64,000 bases of DNA from Phocaeicola faecalis (GTDB taxonomy: Bacteria > Bacteroidota > Bacteroidia > Bacteroidales > Bacteroidaceae): positions 64,231 through 128,230 of the forward strand of contig NZ_JADNRM010000010.1 in NCBI RefSeq assembly GCF_021730445.1. The letters run 5' to 3'. Under the pieces are notes generated by a model. The model saw only the letters and a list, made by a program, of their open reading frames with translations. It had not been told where the DNA came from and did not search any database. Both the position numbers and the translations under genes were made by a program. This document shows positions 25,834-34,676 of the stretch, piece after piece; position 1 is the stretch's first letter; the number at the start of each line of letters is the position of its first letter.

Positions 25834-27453
25834 ATGATACAGGAATTCCAACTGCGGGCATTGCCCGAACAGGCAGTCAATGAACAAGCGCTCAAACAAT
25901 TTATCGGACGTGAAAAAGGGCTGGACATACGCACCATCCATTCCGTTCGTGTCTTGAAAAGAAGTATTGATGCCCGCCAACGTACCATTTATGTCAACCT
26001 GAAAGTGCGTCTCTATATCAATGAGATTCCTCATGACGAGGAATTCGTCCGCACGGAATACCGCAAGGTAGAAGACAGGCCCCAGGTAATAGTGGTAGGG
26101 GCAGGTCCCGGAGGATTGTTTGCCGCCCTACGGCTGATAGAATTAGGACTGCGTCCCATCGTGGTGGAAAGAGGAAAGAATGTGCGCGACCGCAAGACTG
26201 ACATCGCACGCATCAGTCGCGAACACAAAGTAGACCCGGAGAGCAATTACAGCTTTGGCGAAGGAGGGGCGGGTGCTTATTCGGACGGCAAGCTCTACAC
26301 CCGAAGCAAGAAACGCGGCAATGTAGATAAAATATTAAACGTATTTTGTCAGCATGGCGCCAGCTCTTCGATTCTGGTAGACGCCCATCCCCACATCGGA
26401 ACGGACAAGCTGCCGAGGGTCATCGAGAATATGCGTAATACCATTATCGAGTGCGGAGGAGAAGTGCACTTCGAGACACGCATGGATTCATTGATTATAG
26501 AAAAGGATTGCATTGTCGGTATCGAAACAAATACCGGAAAAATATTCAAAGGTCCTGTCATACTGGCTACAGGACACTCGGCACGCGATGTCTATCGCTG
26601 GCTGCACAGTCATGGAGTGCAGATAGAAGCCAAAGGCATTGCAGTCGGCGTGCGCCTTGAGCATCCTTCCATGCTGATAGACCAAATTCAATATCACAAC
26701 AAAAACGGACGCGGCAAATACCTCCCGACGGCCGAGTATAGTTTTGTGACTCAAGTGGACGGACGTGGTGTGTATAGTTTCTGTATGTGTCCCGGAGGAT
26801 TTGTCGTACCTGCCGCCAGCGGGCCTCATCAGATTGTGGTCAACGGGATGAGCCCAAGTAATCGCGGTTCCAAATGGAGCAACTCGGGCATGGTGGTAGA
26901 GATACGTCCCGAAGATTTGCAAAACGATGAATTGAGAATGAAAAACGAAGAGCTGGGCTTTGCCGATGATACGGATTCTGTATTGTCGATGATGCATTTT
27001 CAGGAAGCACTGGAAGCTGCCTGTTGGCAACAGGGGAATATGCGGCAAACAGCTCCGGCACAACGAATGGTTGACTTTACCCGAAAAAAGCTGAGTTACG
27101 ATTTGCCCGACAGTTCGTATAGCCCGGGCTTGGTTTCGTCTCCTCTTCACTTCTGGATGCCACCTTTCATAGCCAACCGTCTAAGCAAAGGATTCCAACA
27201 GTTCGGCAGGACCAGCCACGGTTTCCTTACCAACGACGCAGTGATGATTGGAGTAGAGACGCGCACCTCTGCGCCTGTAAGAATTGTCAGAGACAATGAA
27301 ACTTTGCAGCACATTACGATACGGGGGTTGTTCCCTTGTGGCGAAGGGGCAGGATATGCAGGCGGTATTGTGTCGGCAGGCATTGACGGCGAGCGATGTG
27401 CCGAAGCGGTGGCAGCTTACTTCGGACTATCCGTCCCTCAAAATCGGTTTTAA
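25834..27453 (+). CDS. FAD-dependent dehydrogenase (COG2509-like)
   Basis: A 539-residue flavoprotein with a poorly characterised N-terminal domain (1-80), the dinucleotide-binding GAGPGG (89-94), the conserved SFGEGGAGAYSDGKLYTR segment (140-157), and a C-terminal FAD-binding GEGAGYAGGI. The family is widespread, but its substrate is unknown. Around residues 363-375 there is a low-complexity insertion, NDELRMKNEEL, encoded by a short repeat-like tract (26923-26955) that resembles intergenic repeats of Bacteroidetes. Its neighbour is the DUF1847-type gene. Confidence 0.85.
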   Translation: MIQEFQLRALPEQAVNEQALKQFIGREKGLDIRTIHSVRVLKRSIDARQRTIYVNLKVRLYINEIPHDEEFVRTEYRKVEDRPQVIVVGAGPGGLFAALRLIELGLRPIVVERGKNVRDRKTDIARISREHKVDPESNYSFGEGGAGAYSDGKLYTRSKKRGNVDKILNVFCQHGASSSILVDAHPHIGTDKLPRVIENMRNTIIECGGEVHFETRMDSLIIEKDCIVGIETNTGKIFKGPVILATGHSARDVYRWLHSHGVQIEAKGIAVGVRLEHPSMLIDQIQYHNKNGRGKYLPTAEYSFVTQVDGRGVYSFCMCPGGFVVPAASGPHQIVVNGMSPSNRGSKWSNSGMVVEIRPEDLQNDELRMKNEELGFADDTDSVLSMMHFQEALEAACWQQGNMRQTAPAQRMVDFTRKKLSYDLPDSSYSPGLVSSPLHFWMPPFIANRLSKGFQQFGRTSHGFLTNDAVMIGVETRTSAPVRIVRDNETLQHITIRGLFPCGEGAGYAGGIVSAGIDGERCAEAVAAYFGLSVPQNRF

Positions 27454-27534
27454 CTTCATCTTCGAAACGAAGAGGGAGATGCACATACTAGAAATCGTTA
27501 AGGAGATGTGTCGAAACTCCCCCTTTAATCGAAA

Positions 27535-27684
27535 GGGAGTGTGTCAAAACTAAACCGGCCTATCCAATCGTCAGCTGTAGGGGCAGGGTTTGCCTGCCCG
27601 AAGACACAAGGTAAACTGTTTTCGGGCGAGCGAACCTCGCCCCTACGAGCCCAATAACAGCATTGCCAATGTTTTGCCCCCCTT
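27535..27684. mobile_element. MITE-like element, copy 1, with cloverleaf core
   Basis: The left end is GGGAGTGTGTCAAAAC, and the degenerate right end is GTTTTGCCCCCCTT. The core (27577-27646) is closed by GTAGGGG and CCCCTAC and contains arms CAGGGTTTGCCTG, CCCGAA pairing with TTCGGG, and CGAGCGAACCTCG. It is a near-identical inverted copy of 37021-37172. An additional end-like copy GAGATGTGTCGAAAC lies at about 27503-27517. No transposase is present. It fills the gap between the convergent FAD dehydrogenase and flavodoxin genes. Confidence 0.8.
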
Positions 27685-27727
27685 ACAAGACAGATACGCC
27701 CACATCATGGGCTAAAACAGGAAAACA

Positions 27728-28252
27728 CTATTTGCCTTTATCCGAAGCAAACTCTTCTTTTATTTGCTTGCACCAATCGGCAACACGTTTGGCTGTAAGT
27801 TGCGGTTGATTTTCCTGGTCGATAACCAATCCGCAGAATTTTCCGTCGCGCACAGCACGAGACTGACTGAAAACATATCCGTCTGTTGACGTATAGCCCA
27901 CCAATTCCGCACCAGCCTTCTGAAAAGCATCGGCAAGAATCCCCATACCATCCACAAAATTATCGGGATAGTTCTTCTGGTCGCCAAGCCCGAAAACAGC
28001 AACTTTCTTTCCTTTCAAATCAAGTGTCTCCAACTCGGGTATCAACTCATCCCAGTATGTAGGGAGTTCTCCGTCGAACCAAGTGGAAGCACCGACTATC
28101 ATATTGTCGTACGCCTGAAAGTCATTCTGCCAGGCACGTTCTATTAATACCACTTCCGTCACCTTCACACCGCCAAGGTCTTCACGTATTTTCTCGGCAA
28201 TATGGGAAGTCTTGGCTGCGTTCATCGCATAAAATAATCCTATTGTTTTCAT
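27728..28252 (-). CDS. fldA: Flavodoxin
   Basis: A 174-residue protein of the long-chain flavodoxin fold: N-terminal strand and helix (MKTIGLFYAMNAAKTSHIAEKI), the aromatic loop near GASTWFDGELPTYWDELI (about 55-72), and the FMN-binding GLGDQKNYPDNFVDG (about 93-107). It carries low-potential electrons in the cytosol. The phosphate-binding loop reads AMNAAKT instead of the usual SxTGNT, an odd change that could alter FMN affinity. It starts 40 bp after the E1 gene and may be cotranscribed. Confidence 0.85.
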   Translation of the reverse strand: MKTIGLFYAMNAAKTSHIAEKIREDLGGVKVTEVVLIERAWQNDFQAYDNMIVGASTWFDGELPTYWDELIPELETLDLKGKKVAVFGLGDQKNYPDNFVDGMGILADAFQKAGAELVGYTSTDGYVFSQSRAVRDGKFCGLVIDQENQPQLTAKRVADWCKQIKEEFASDKGK

Positions 28253-28292
28253 TCTTAATCTATTTAAAATTCAGACATCTTCTTTTTAGCTA

Positions 28293-30332
28293 TCAATATG
28301 CCAATAGTGTTTTGGCTGCCTCATAAATCTTGTCTTCTGAAGGAAGGATAGCTTTCTCTAAGACAGGATGGAAACCTACCGGCGTAAATGTAGACCCTAT
28401 ACGCTGCACAGGCGCATCCAGATAGCGGAACATCTCCGTACCGATGCCGGCGGCAATCTCTGCACCAAAGCCGGAGAACACTTTGTCTTCGTGCACCACC
28501 ATCGCTTTGCTTGTCTTTTTCACCGACTCATAAATGGTCTCCTTGTCCAATGGGATAAGGGAACGGACGTCAATCACTTCCACACTCCAGCCCTCTTGTG
28601 CCAAACGTTCTGCCACCGAAAGACAGAAATGGGTCGTGTTACCATAAGTTATCATACTCAAGTCTGTTCCTTCGCGGCGGATACGCGCTTTACCAAACGG
28701 CACTTCAAAGTCCTCGGGAACGATGGCAGACGCCTCAACGGAATTATACAATGCTTTCGGTTCAAGATATAAAGTGAAGCCACGCGAACGCATAGCGGTG
28801 CGTAACAGTCCCGCCGCATCATCGGCAAAAGACGGACAGACGATACGCGCACCGGGCAGTGTGGTCAGTGCCCCCTCTATATTTTGCGAATGGTACAGAC
28901 CGCCGCCGATATAACCGCCCGACGCCAGTCGCAGCACGATATTGGGAACAAACTTGCCGTTGCTGCGCCAGTATTCGTGAGTACACTCCACATATTGCTC
29001 GATGGCAGGCCAAAAATAGTCGGCAAACTCAGCACCTTCCACCACAACGTGAATCTTAGGGTCGAAACGGCACATGCCGTTGGCTGTGCCCACAATATAG
29101 TCTTCGGCAATGGGGGCACTGAACACACGGGCATCGCCAAACTCCTGTTGCATTCCCTTAGTTACATTGAATACCCCGCCTTTGTCTTTATTGGCCACAT
29201 CCTGCCCCCAAATAAAAGTATCGGGATTATGGCGGAACTCTTCTTTCAGCGTAGTATTGATGGCAGTCACCATGAAAGCCTTCTCGCCTTCGGTATGGTC
29301 ATGGATACCGTCTTTATATTTCTGCGGCTGGTAAGGTTCGGGCAAGACATAATCAAAGATGCTTTTCGGATCGGGATCAGGAGCAGCAAGAGCCTTGCGA
29401 TTGGCTGCGGACAGTTCTTTCTTGGCAGCAGCTTCTATCTGTTGGAGTTCCTCTTCTGTCAGTCGTTTGTAACGAAGCAACATCCGGCGGAATTTCATCA
29501 GCGGATCGGCCTCCTTGACATAAGCCAACTCGTTTTCATCACGATACAGAGAATGGTTGTCCGAATTGGAATGCGAACCGATACGCACACAGTTGGCATG
29601 CACGATGACAGGCATACGGTTGGCTATGGCAAACTCGCGGGCTTCCGTCATGGCATTCATTGAGTCGAAGACATCTTTACCGTTGCAATGAATAATCCGG
29701 AGGTTCTTGAAACCGGAAAAGTTGTCGGCTACTTTTCGGGCGGCTGTCTGATCTTTCTTCGGAACAGAGATGCCATAACCATTGTCTTGCCACACAAAAA
29801 TGACGGGCAAGCGTTCCAGACAGGCACCGTTCACGGCTTCGTATACATAGCCTTCGGAAGAGGCCGACTCTCCGTGTGAAGTGATTGCCACTCCTTTATG
29901 TCCGTAGTAAACCATCGAACGCGCTACGCCCGCCGCATGCAAATCATGCGTTCCGGTAGCGGAAGAAACATTTTCGATATGCCATTCGGGTTTGGCAAAA
30001 TGATTGGACATGTGGCGTCCGCCGCTACTTGGGTCTGTGGCTTTTGAAATGCCGTTCAAAATAAGTTCTTCTACACTCATCCCCGCAGAAAGCACGGTAA
30101 GCATATCCCGATAGTAAGGGAACAGGAAGTCTTCTCCCCGACGGAAGACCTGCCCGATGGCCAGTTGGATGCCATCATGTCCGGCATAAGGGGCATGATA
30201 CGACCACCCCAGTGATTGCAACAGATAGGAAGGTGCTTTCTCGTCGAGTGCACGCCCCAATACCATCAGATGATACCACCTCTTCAGGGTATCGGTATCC
30301 GTGGTCTTTATATTATATTTTTCCATACTCAT
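28293..30332 (-). CDS. 2-oxoacid dehydrogenase E1, fused alpha and beta subunits
   Basis: A 679-residue fusion of an E1-alpha (about 1-330) and E1-beta (about 345-679) domain, which in most bacteria are two proteins. It decarboxylates a 2-oxo acid with thiamine diphosphate and passes the acyl group to E2. The alpha domain has YRDML, GGRHMSNHF and the thiamine diphosphate region at 153-185; the usual GDG there is SHGES, while the downstream DNGYG is conserved. The beta domain includes EDYIVGTANGM and GGGLYHSQNIEG. Substrate could be branched-chain 2-oxo acids, pyruvate or 2-oxoglutarate; branched-chain is a guess from subunit type. Confidence 0.88.
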   Translation of the reverse strand: MSMEKYNIKTTDTDTLKRWYHLMVLGRALDEKAPSYLLQSLGWSYHAPYAGHDGIQLAIGQVFRRGEDFLFPYYRDMLTVLSAGMSVEELILNGISKATDPSSGGRHMSNHFAKPEWHIENVSSATGTHDLHAAGVARSMVYYGHKGVAITSHGESASSEGYVYEAVNGACLERLPVIFVWQDNGYGISVPKKDQTAARKVADNFSGFKNLRIIHCNGKDVFDSMNAMTEAREFAIANRMPVIVHANCVRIGSHSNSDNHSLYRDENELAYVKEADPLMKFRRMLLRYKRLTEEELQQIEAAAKKELSAANRKALAAPDPDPKSIFDYVLPEPYQPQKYKDGIHDHTEGEKAFMVTAINTTLKEEFRHNPDTFIWGQDVANKDKGGVFNVTKGMQQEFGDARVFSAPIAEDYIVGTANGMCRFDPKIHVVVEGAEFADYFWPAIEQYVECTHEYWRSNGKFVPNIVLRLASGGYIGGGLYHSQNIEGALTTLPGARIVCPSFADDAAGLLRTAMRSRGFTLYLEPKALYNSVEASAIVPEDFEVPFGKARIRREGTDLSMITYGNTTHFCLSVAERLAQEGWSVEVIDVRSLIPLDKETIYESVKKTSKAMVVHEDKVFSGFGAEIAAGIGTEMFRYLDAPVQRIGSTFTPVGFHPVLEKAILPSEDKIYEAAKTLLAY

Positions 30333-30344
30333 TACTTATTGATA

Positions 30345-31679
30345 TTAGTCTTTCCAATTTTCCAGATACTCCTTGACGGCATAGAGGAATTGCCCTCCCA
30401 ACATACCGTCCACCACACGGTGGTCATAAGACAAGGAAAGATACATCTTATGACGGACTGCAATCACATCGCCTTCGGGTGTCTCGATTACCGCAGGCTT
30501 CTTTTCGATATACCCCACACCCAGAATGGCCACTTGCGGCTGATTAATAATCGGTGTGCCAAACAGAGACTTGAAGGTTCCGAAGTTGGTTATTGTAAAG
30601 GTTCCGCCCGAAATGTCATCAGGCATCAGCTTATTGTCACGCGCTTTGCCGGCCAATGTATCGATAGCCACGGCAAGACCGTTCAGATTCAAGCGGTCGG
30701 CGTCATGCACGACGGGGACAATCAGATTTCCGTCATTCAACGAAACGGCAATGCCGATATTGATATGCTTCTTGAACAAGATATTATAACCTTCTACAGA
30801 AACATTTACCTGCGGATAAGCAGCAAGCGCCTTGGCTACGGCTTCCGTTATGACAGGCATATAAGTGAGTTTCACGCCTTCCCGACGGAAGAACGCATCC
30901 TTGTTGGCGGCACGCCACTTCACCAGTCTGGTAACGTCTACCTCCACCACATTGGTCACGTGCGGAGAAGTGTGTTTGGACATAACCATGTGGTCGGCAA
31001 TCATCTTACGCACGCGGTCCATTTCCTTCACTTCCACATCGCCTGCGGCCGGAGAGACAGGAACGGAGCTTGTTTTTGCCGCACCCACCGCCGGAGCAGG
31101 AGTAACCGGAACCGTTTTAACAGGTTCTGCCGGAGCTGTCTGAGCCGGACGCGATACACCTCCCTGCTCCTTCTGCATGATATAATTCTTCATATCCTTC
31201 TTGCTCAACCGACCTTCATATCCTGTGCCCGGTATCTTGTCCAGTTCTTCTTGCGACAGATGTGCCGCCTGTGCCAACCGGAGTACAATCGGCGAATACC
31301 AACGTTCGTCTTCCTTCCGGACAGCCATCGCCTTCGGCACTTCCTGTCGGACAACAGAAGCCGCCGCTTCAGGGGTTTCCGGTTCGGACGACTGAGGAGC
31401 TTCATCCGCACCGGAAGTCTCCGGCTGCTCTTCCTCACCATCCATATCTACAATAGCGACTACCGTACCGACAGGTACCGTGTCCCCTTCCTTAGACAAT
31501 ATCTCCACTACTTTTCCGGCTACCGGAGAAGGAATCTCCGCGCTCACCTTGGCAGTGTTCACCTCAAACAACACATCGTCCTCCTGAACAGTGTCACCCA
31601 CCTTTACCGACCAGGATATAATTGTTCCTTCGGTAATACTCTCGCCCAGTTTAGGCATTTTTATTTCGAATCTTGACAT
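30345..31679 (-). CDS. 2-oxoacid dehydrogenase E2 (dihydrolipoyl acyltransferase)
   Basis: A 444-residue protein with one lipoyl domain (1-80; lipoyl-accepting Lys44 in NTAKVSAEI, where the common motif is TDK), an acidic linker, a peripheral-subunit-binding domain (about 130-165), a Pro/Ala/Thr-rich linker and the catalytic domain ending in YDHRVVDG (His420, Asp424). It transfers acyl groups to CoA. It lies 12 bp before the fused E1 gene and downstream of the lipoate ligase, which would load its lysine. Confidence 0.92.
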   Translation of the reverse strand: MSRFEIKMPKLGESITEGTIISWSVKVGDTVQEDDVLFEVNTAKVSAEIPSPVAGKVVEILSKEGDTVPVGTVVAIVDMDGEEEQPETSGADEAPQSSEPETPEAAASVVRQEVPKAMAVRKEDERWYSPIVLRLAQAAHLSQEELDKIPGTGYEGRLSKKDMKNYIMQKEQGGVSRPAQTAPAEPVKTVPVTPAPAVGAAKTSSVPVSPAAGDVEVKEMDRVRKMIADHMVMSKHTSPHVTNVVEVDVTRLVKWRAANKDAFFRREGVKLTYMPVITEAVAKALAAYPQVNVSVEGYNILFKKHINIGIAVSLNDGNLIVPVVHDADRLNLNGLAVAIDTLAGKARDNKLMPDDISGGTFTITNFGTFKSLFGTPIINQPQVAILGVGYIEKKPAVIETPEGDVIAVRHKMYLSLSYDHRVVDGMLGGQFLYAVKEYLENWKD

Positions 31680-31741
31680 ATAGAGTGAATTTTAGTTTTT
31701 GTTTCCCATGACAGACTAACAAGCCACTGAAACATAAAGTT

Positions 31742-32500
31742 TTAAGTTAAATCTTTTTTTAAGGCTGACCGATGGAATATCCATCCCTCATCCGCATATT
31801 TATCTGTCCGAATCGCTTCTATGGCATGACGGTCTTCTGCGGTAAAACGGTAAATGCCGTTTGACTCTTCTTCAGCAAGGAAATAGCGGAACAGAAGACA
31901 GATGAAGCGTTTCAGGCTTACCGTGCTATCTACAAAATGACTGAGATTGACCACTTCGCTATGCACAGAAGAAATCGCACGCGCCTCCCGCAATCCGGGA
32001 ATCCGCCCGTCTCCCTTCGGTCTGCTCCTTAATACGGCATTCAATGCAACCAAATCTGTGGAAAACAATAAAGTGCAATGATACATTACCCTGTCCTTAT
32101 GAATGCACTGGGCACTGCCCGAAACCTTTTTGTTGTCGACATAAATCCCCATCCGTTCATCAGCATCAGCCCTTATCCCGAGATAATCCAGGAAATCGAT
32201 TACCCGTTGCAGATAGTATTTAAAGTCAGGTCGGGAATCTGTTTCTATAAAAGTGAGGTTTACATTTCCCAAGTCATGGTAAACAGCCCCGCCTCCCGAA
32301 AAGCGGCGTGCCGGACGGATACCGTTCATCTGCCTGAAGTCCTCGTCCACTTCCATCTGCAGAGCCTGATTTTTACCTATCACCACCGATGGCTCGGACT
32401 GCCATATCATAAAATAGTCCTCCTCCTTCCGCTTCAAGAGATATTCTTCAGCCGCCAGGTTAAAATAAACATCCGTGCAGCGGTTATCAATGCAAAACAT
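31742..32500 (-). CDS. lplA: Lipoate-protein ligase
   Basis: A 252-residue LplA-type enzyme with the signature RRFSGGGAVYHDLGNVN (about 65-81) and VSGSAQCIHKDRVMYHCTLL (about 130). It attaches lipoate to the E2 lysine. It lacks the C-terminal accessory domain of E. coli LplA (338 residues). The ATG overlaps the lpd stop by one base (TGATG), so loading enzyme and complex are made together. Confidence 0.9.
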   Translation of the reverse strand: MFCIDNRCTDVYFNLAAEEYLLKRKEEDYFMIWQSEPSVVIGKNQALQMEVDEDFRQMNGIRPARRFSGGGAVYHDLGNVNLTFIETDSRPDFKYYLQRVIDFLDYLGIRADADERMGIYVDNKKVSGSAQCIHKDRVMYHCTLLFSTDLVALNAVLRSRPKGDGRIPGLREARAISSVHSEVVNLSHFVDSTVSLKRFICLLFRYFLAEEESNGIYRFTAEDRHAIEAIRTDKYADEGWIFHRSALKKDLT

Positions 32501-33849
32501 CAGGCAAAGAGTGTTTCGTGGTAAATCTCTCCCACCGTGGGATGCGGAAAAACTGTTTTCTGAAACTCTTCTGCCGTAAAACCATGCTGAATGGCAATGC
32601 CTGCCACAATAATTATTTCGGAGGCAGGATTCCCCAACAGATGACAGCCAATTACCCGGTCATTCTCATCCAGAATCAGTTTGCACAGTCCGTTCCCTGT
32701 TTCATTTTCAGCAACGAAACGTCCCGAATAAGCCATGGGCAATTTCTGTATATGAAAACGTATACCGGCAGCTTTCAACTCCTCTTCGGTCTTTCCCACT
32801 CCGGCAAGTTCGGGATTCGTATAAACCACTCCCGGCACACAATCATAGTTCATCCGGTCTGCCGCCCCCAAAATATGATTAATGGCGACTTCGCTTTCAC
32901 GAATAGCAGTGTGTGCCAACATGGAATGCCCGGTAATATCACCACAAGCATACACCCGCGGATGAGAAGTCTGCATGTGTTCGTCCACCTTTACCCCATT
33001 GCGCAAAAGTTCAATATTCAGTTTATCCAAACCCACCTTATTTATATTGGACTTCCTGCCGACACTCACCAATATCTTATCCGCCGCTACAACAGACGAC
33101 TTGCCCTCTTTCTCAATGGTAACACCGGCACCGCCGACTTCCGTTACCTTAGAACCCAGATAAAACTTGATTCCTCTTTTCTGATATTCAGTCCGCAGCA
33201 TGGCACTGGTTTCTTTATCCATCGCCCCCAATATCTCGGGCATCATTTCAATGACACTGACCTTCACCCCCATACTATTATAAAAAGAAGCGAATTCCAT
33301 CCCTATCACTCCGCCACCAATAATGGTAAGCGACTGAGGCAGAGAAGTGCTCTCCAGAGCCTCTTTGGAAGTCCAATAGTCAAGTTCTGACAAGCCTTTT
33401 ATGGGTGGAATGACCGTCTCCGAGCCGGTACACACCAGTAAATAAGTCACTTCATACACTTCACCACCGGCAACAATACGGATATTCCCATTACTTTCAC
33501 CCTCGATAATCGCTTCCTTCTCCACCAATTCGGCGCCATAAGATTGTACGGTCATTTTCACTCCACCGGTCAACTTCTTCACCACCTTGTCTTTACGGTC
33601 AATCATCTTCTCCATATCAAACCCTACCCCTTCGGGCACGGAAATGCCGTATTTTCCGGCTCCTTTGGCATAATCAAGTAGCTTGGCCGAATACAGAAGT
33701 GTTTTGGTGGGAATACATCCTTCATTCAGACACACACCGCCAATTGCCTTTTTCTCGAATACAACAGTTCTCAACCCTCCGGCTGCCGCACGTTCCGCAG
33801 CAGTATATCCGGCAGGCCCTCCGCCTATTATTGCTATATCATATTTCAT
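32500..33849 (-). CDS. lpdA: Dihydrolipoyl dehydrogenase (E3)
   Basis: A 449-residue FAD disulfide oxidoreductase: GGGPAGYTAA (9-18), redox pair CLNEGC (Cys40, Cys45), the NAD-binding GGGVIGMEFASF, and the interface HPTVGE near the C-terminus (His436). It re-oxidises lipoate on E2 and reduces NAD. It is the first gene of the cluster and so sets the order E3, ligase, E2, E1 in transcription. Confidence 0.94.
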   Translation of the reverse strand: MKYDIAIIGGGPAGYTAAERAAAGGLRTVVFEKKAIGGVCLNEGCIPTKTLLYSAKLLDYAKGAGKYGISVPEGVGFDMEKMIDRKDKVVKKLTGGVKMTVQSYGAELVEKEAIIEGESNGNIRIVAGGEVYEVTYLLVCTGSETVIPPIKGLSELDYWTSKEALESTSLPQSLTIIGGGVIGMEFASFYNSMGVKVSVIEMMPEILGAMDKETSAMLRTEYQKRGIKFYLGSKVTEVGGAGVTIEKEGKSSVVAADKILVSVGRKSNINKVGLDKLNIELLRNGVKVDEHMQTSHPRVYACGDITGHSMLAHTAIRESEVAINHILGAADRMNYDCVPGVVYTNPELAGVGKTEEELKAAGIRFHIQKLPMAYSGRFVAENETGNGLCKLILDENDRVIGCHLLGNPASEIIIVAGIAIQHGFTAEEFQKTVFPHPTVGEIYHETLFA

Positions 33850-33972
33850 AATGTTAAGGTTTTAAGTTATATTATTGATATAATAACAAATAAGAGAGAG
33901 AGTAAGTTGCACAAATTCACCTGCCCGAGTAACATTTCTCCCATTCACAGATTATTTTAACTAAAAGATATG

Positions 33973-33980
33973 TATCTTTG
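33973..33980 (+). promoter_or_regulatory. -7 box for LuxR-type regulator
   Basis: TATCTTTG lies 9 bp before the ATG at 33990, implying a leader of only a few bases. No matching upstream element is clear. Confidence 0.45.
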
Positions 33981-33989
33981 CAACAAACA

Positions 33990-34589
33990 ATGAATATGCC
34001 CCATCCCGAGATAGCCATAATAGACCCTAATACCCTCACTTGTCTGGGGTTACAGAACATTCTGCAAGGAATGATTCCGACGGCTGTTATCCGTATCTTC
34101 CATTCTTTTGGCGAACTGGTGGACGATACGCCGGACATGTATGCGCACTATTTCATCTCCGCTCAAATTTATTTTGAACATACCTCCTTCTTTCTTCCCC
34201 GCAAGCCTAAAACCATTGTATTGGCAGGCGGTGACAGTCAGCCCCAACTAGCCGGTGTACCTAAGTTGAACATCTATCAGGATGAAGAATCGCTGATAAA
34301 AGATATCCTCCAACTGCGCAAGTATGGTCATCAGGCAAGAACCCATGCCGCGCATCCGGAAACACAAATGCCTAAAACGGAGCATGAATTATCCGCCCGT
34401 GAAATTGAGGTGCTGATACTCATCACCAAAGGACTCATCAATAAAGAGATAGCCGACAAACTAAACATCAGCCTGACCACCGTCATTTCCCATCGCAAGA
34501 ATATAACAGAGAAACTGGGCATCAAGTCTGTATCCGGACTCACCGTCTATGCCGTAATGAACGGCTATATAGAAGCCGACAAAATTTAA
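33990..34589 (+). CDS. LuxR-type regulator with degenerate receiver
   Basis: A 199-residue protein with the layout of a NarL-type response regulator: N-terminal alpha/beta domain (1-115) and LuxR-type HTH (133-195, LSAREIEVLILITKGLINKEIA). The receiver lacks the acidic pair and the phospho-acceptor Asp: the strand that should end in Asp reads HYFISAQI (53-60). It is therefore probably not controlled by phosphorylation. It starts 88 bp before a TonB-dependent receptor on the same strand and is the obvious candidate to regulate it. It is divergent from lpdA. Confidence 0.85.
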   Translation: MNMPHPEIAIIDPNTLTCLGLQNILQGMIPTAVIRIFHSFGELVDDTPDMYAHYFISAQIYFEHTSFFLPRKPKTIVLAGGDSQPQLAGVPKLNIYQDEESLIKDILQLRKYGHQARTHAAHPETQMPKTEHELSAREIEVLILITKGLINKEIADKLNISLTTVISHRKNITEKLGIKSVSGLTVYAVMNGYIEADKI

Positions 34590-34676
34590 AATCCTAATAA
34601 ATGAGGATTGTACAAACCATTCGTTTGCCCTTACTTTGCAAATGAATTACAATACTACTCAAACCAAACAATAAAT

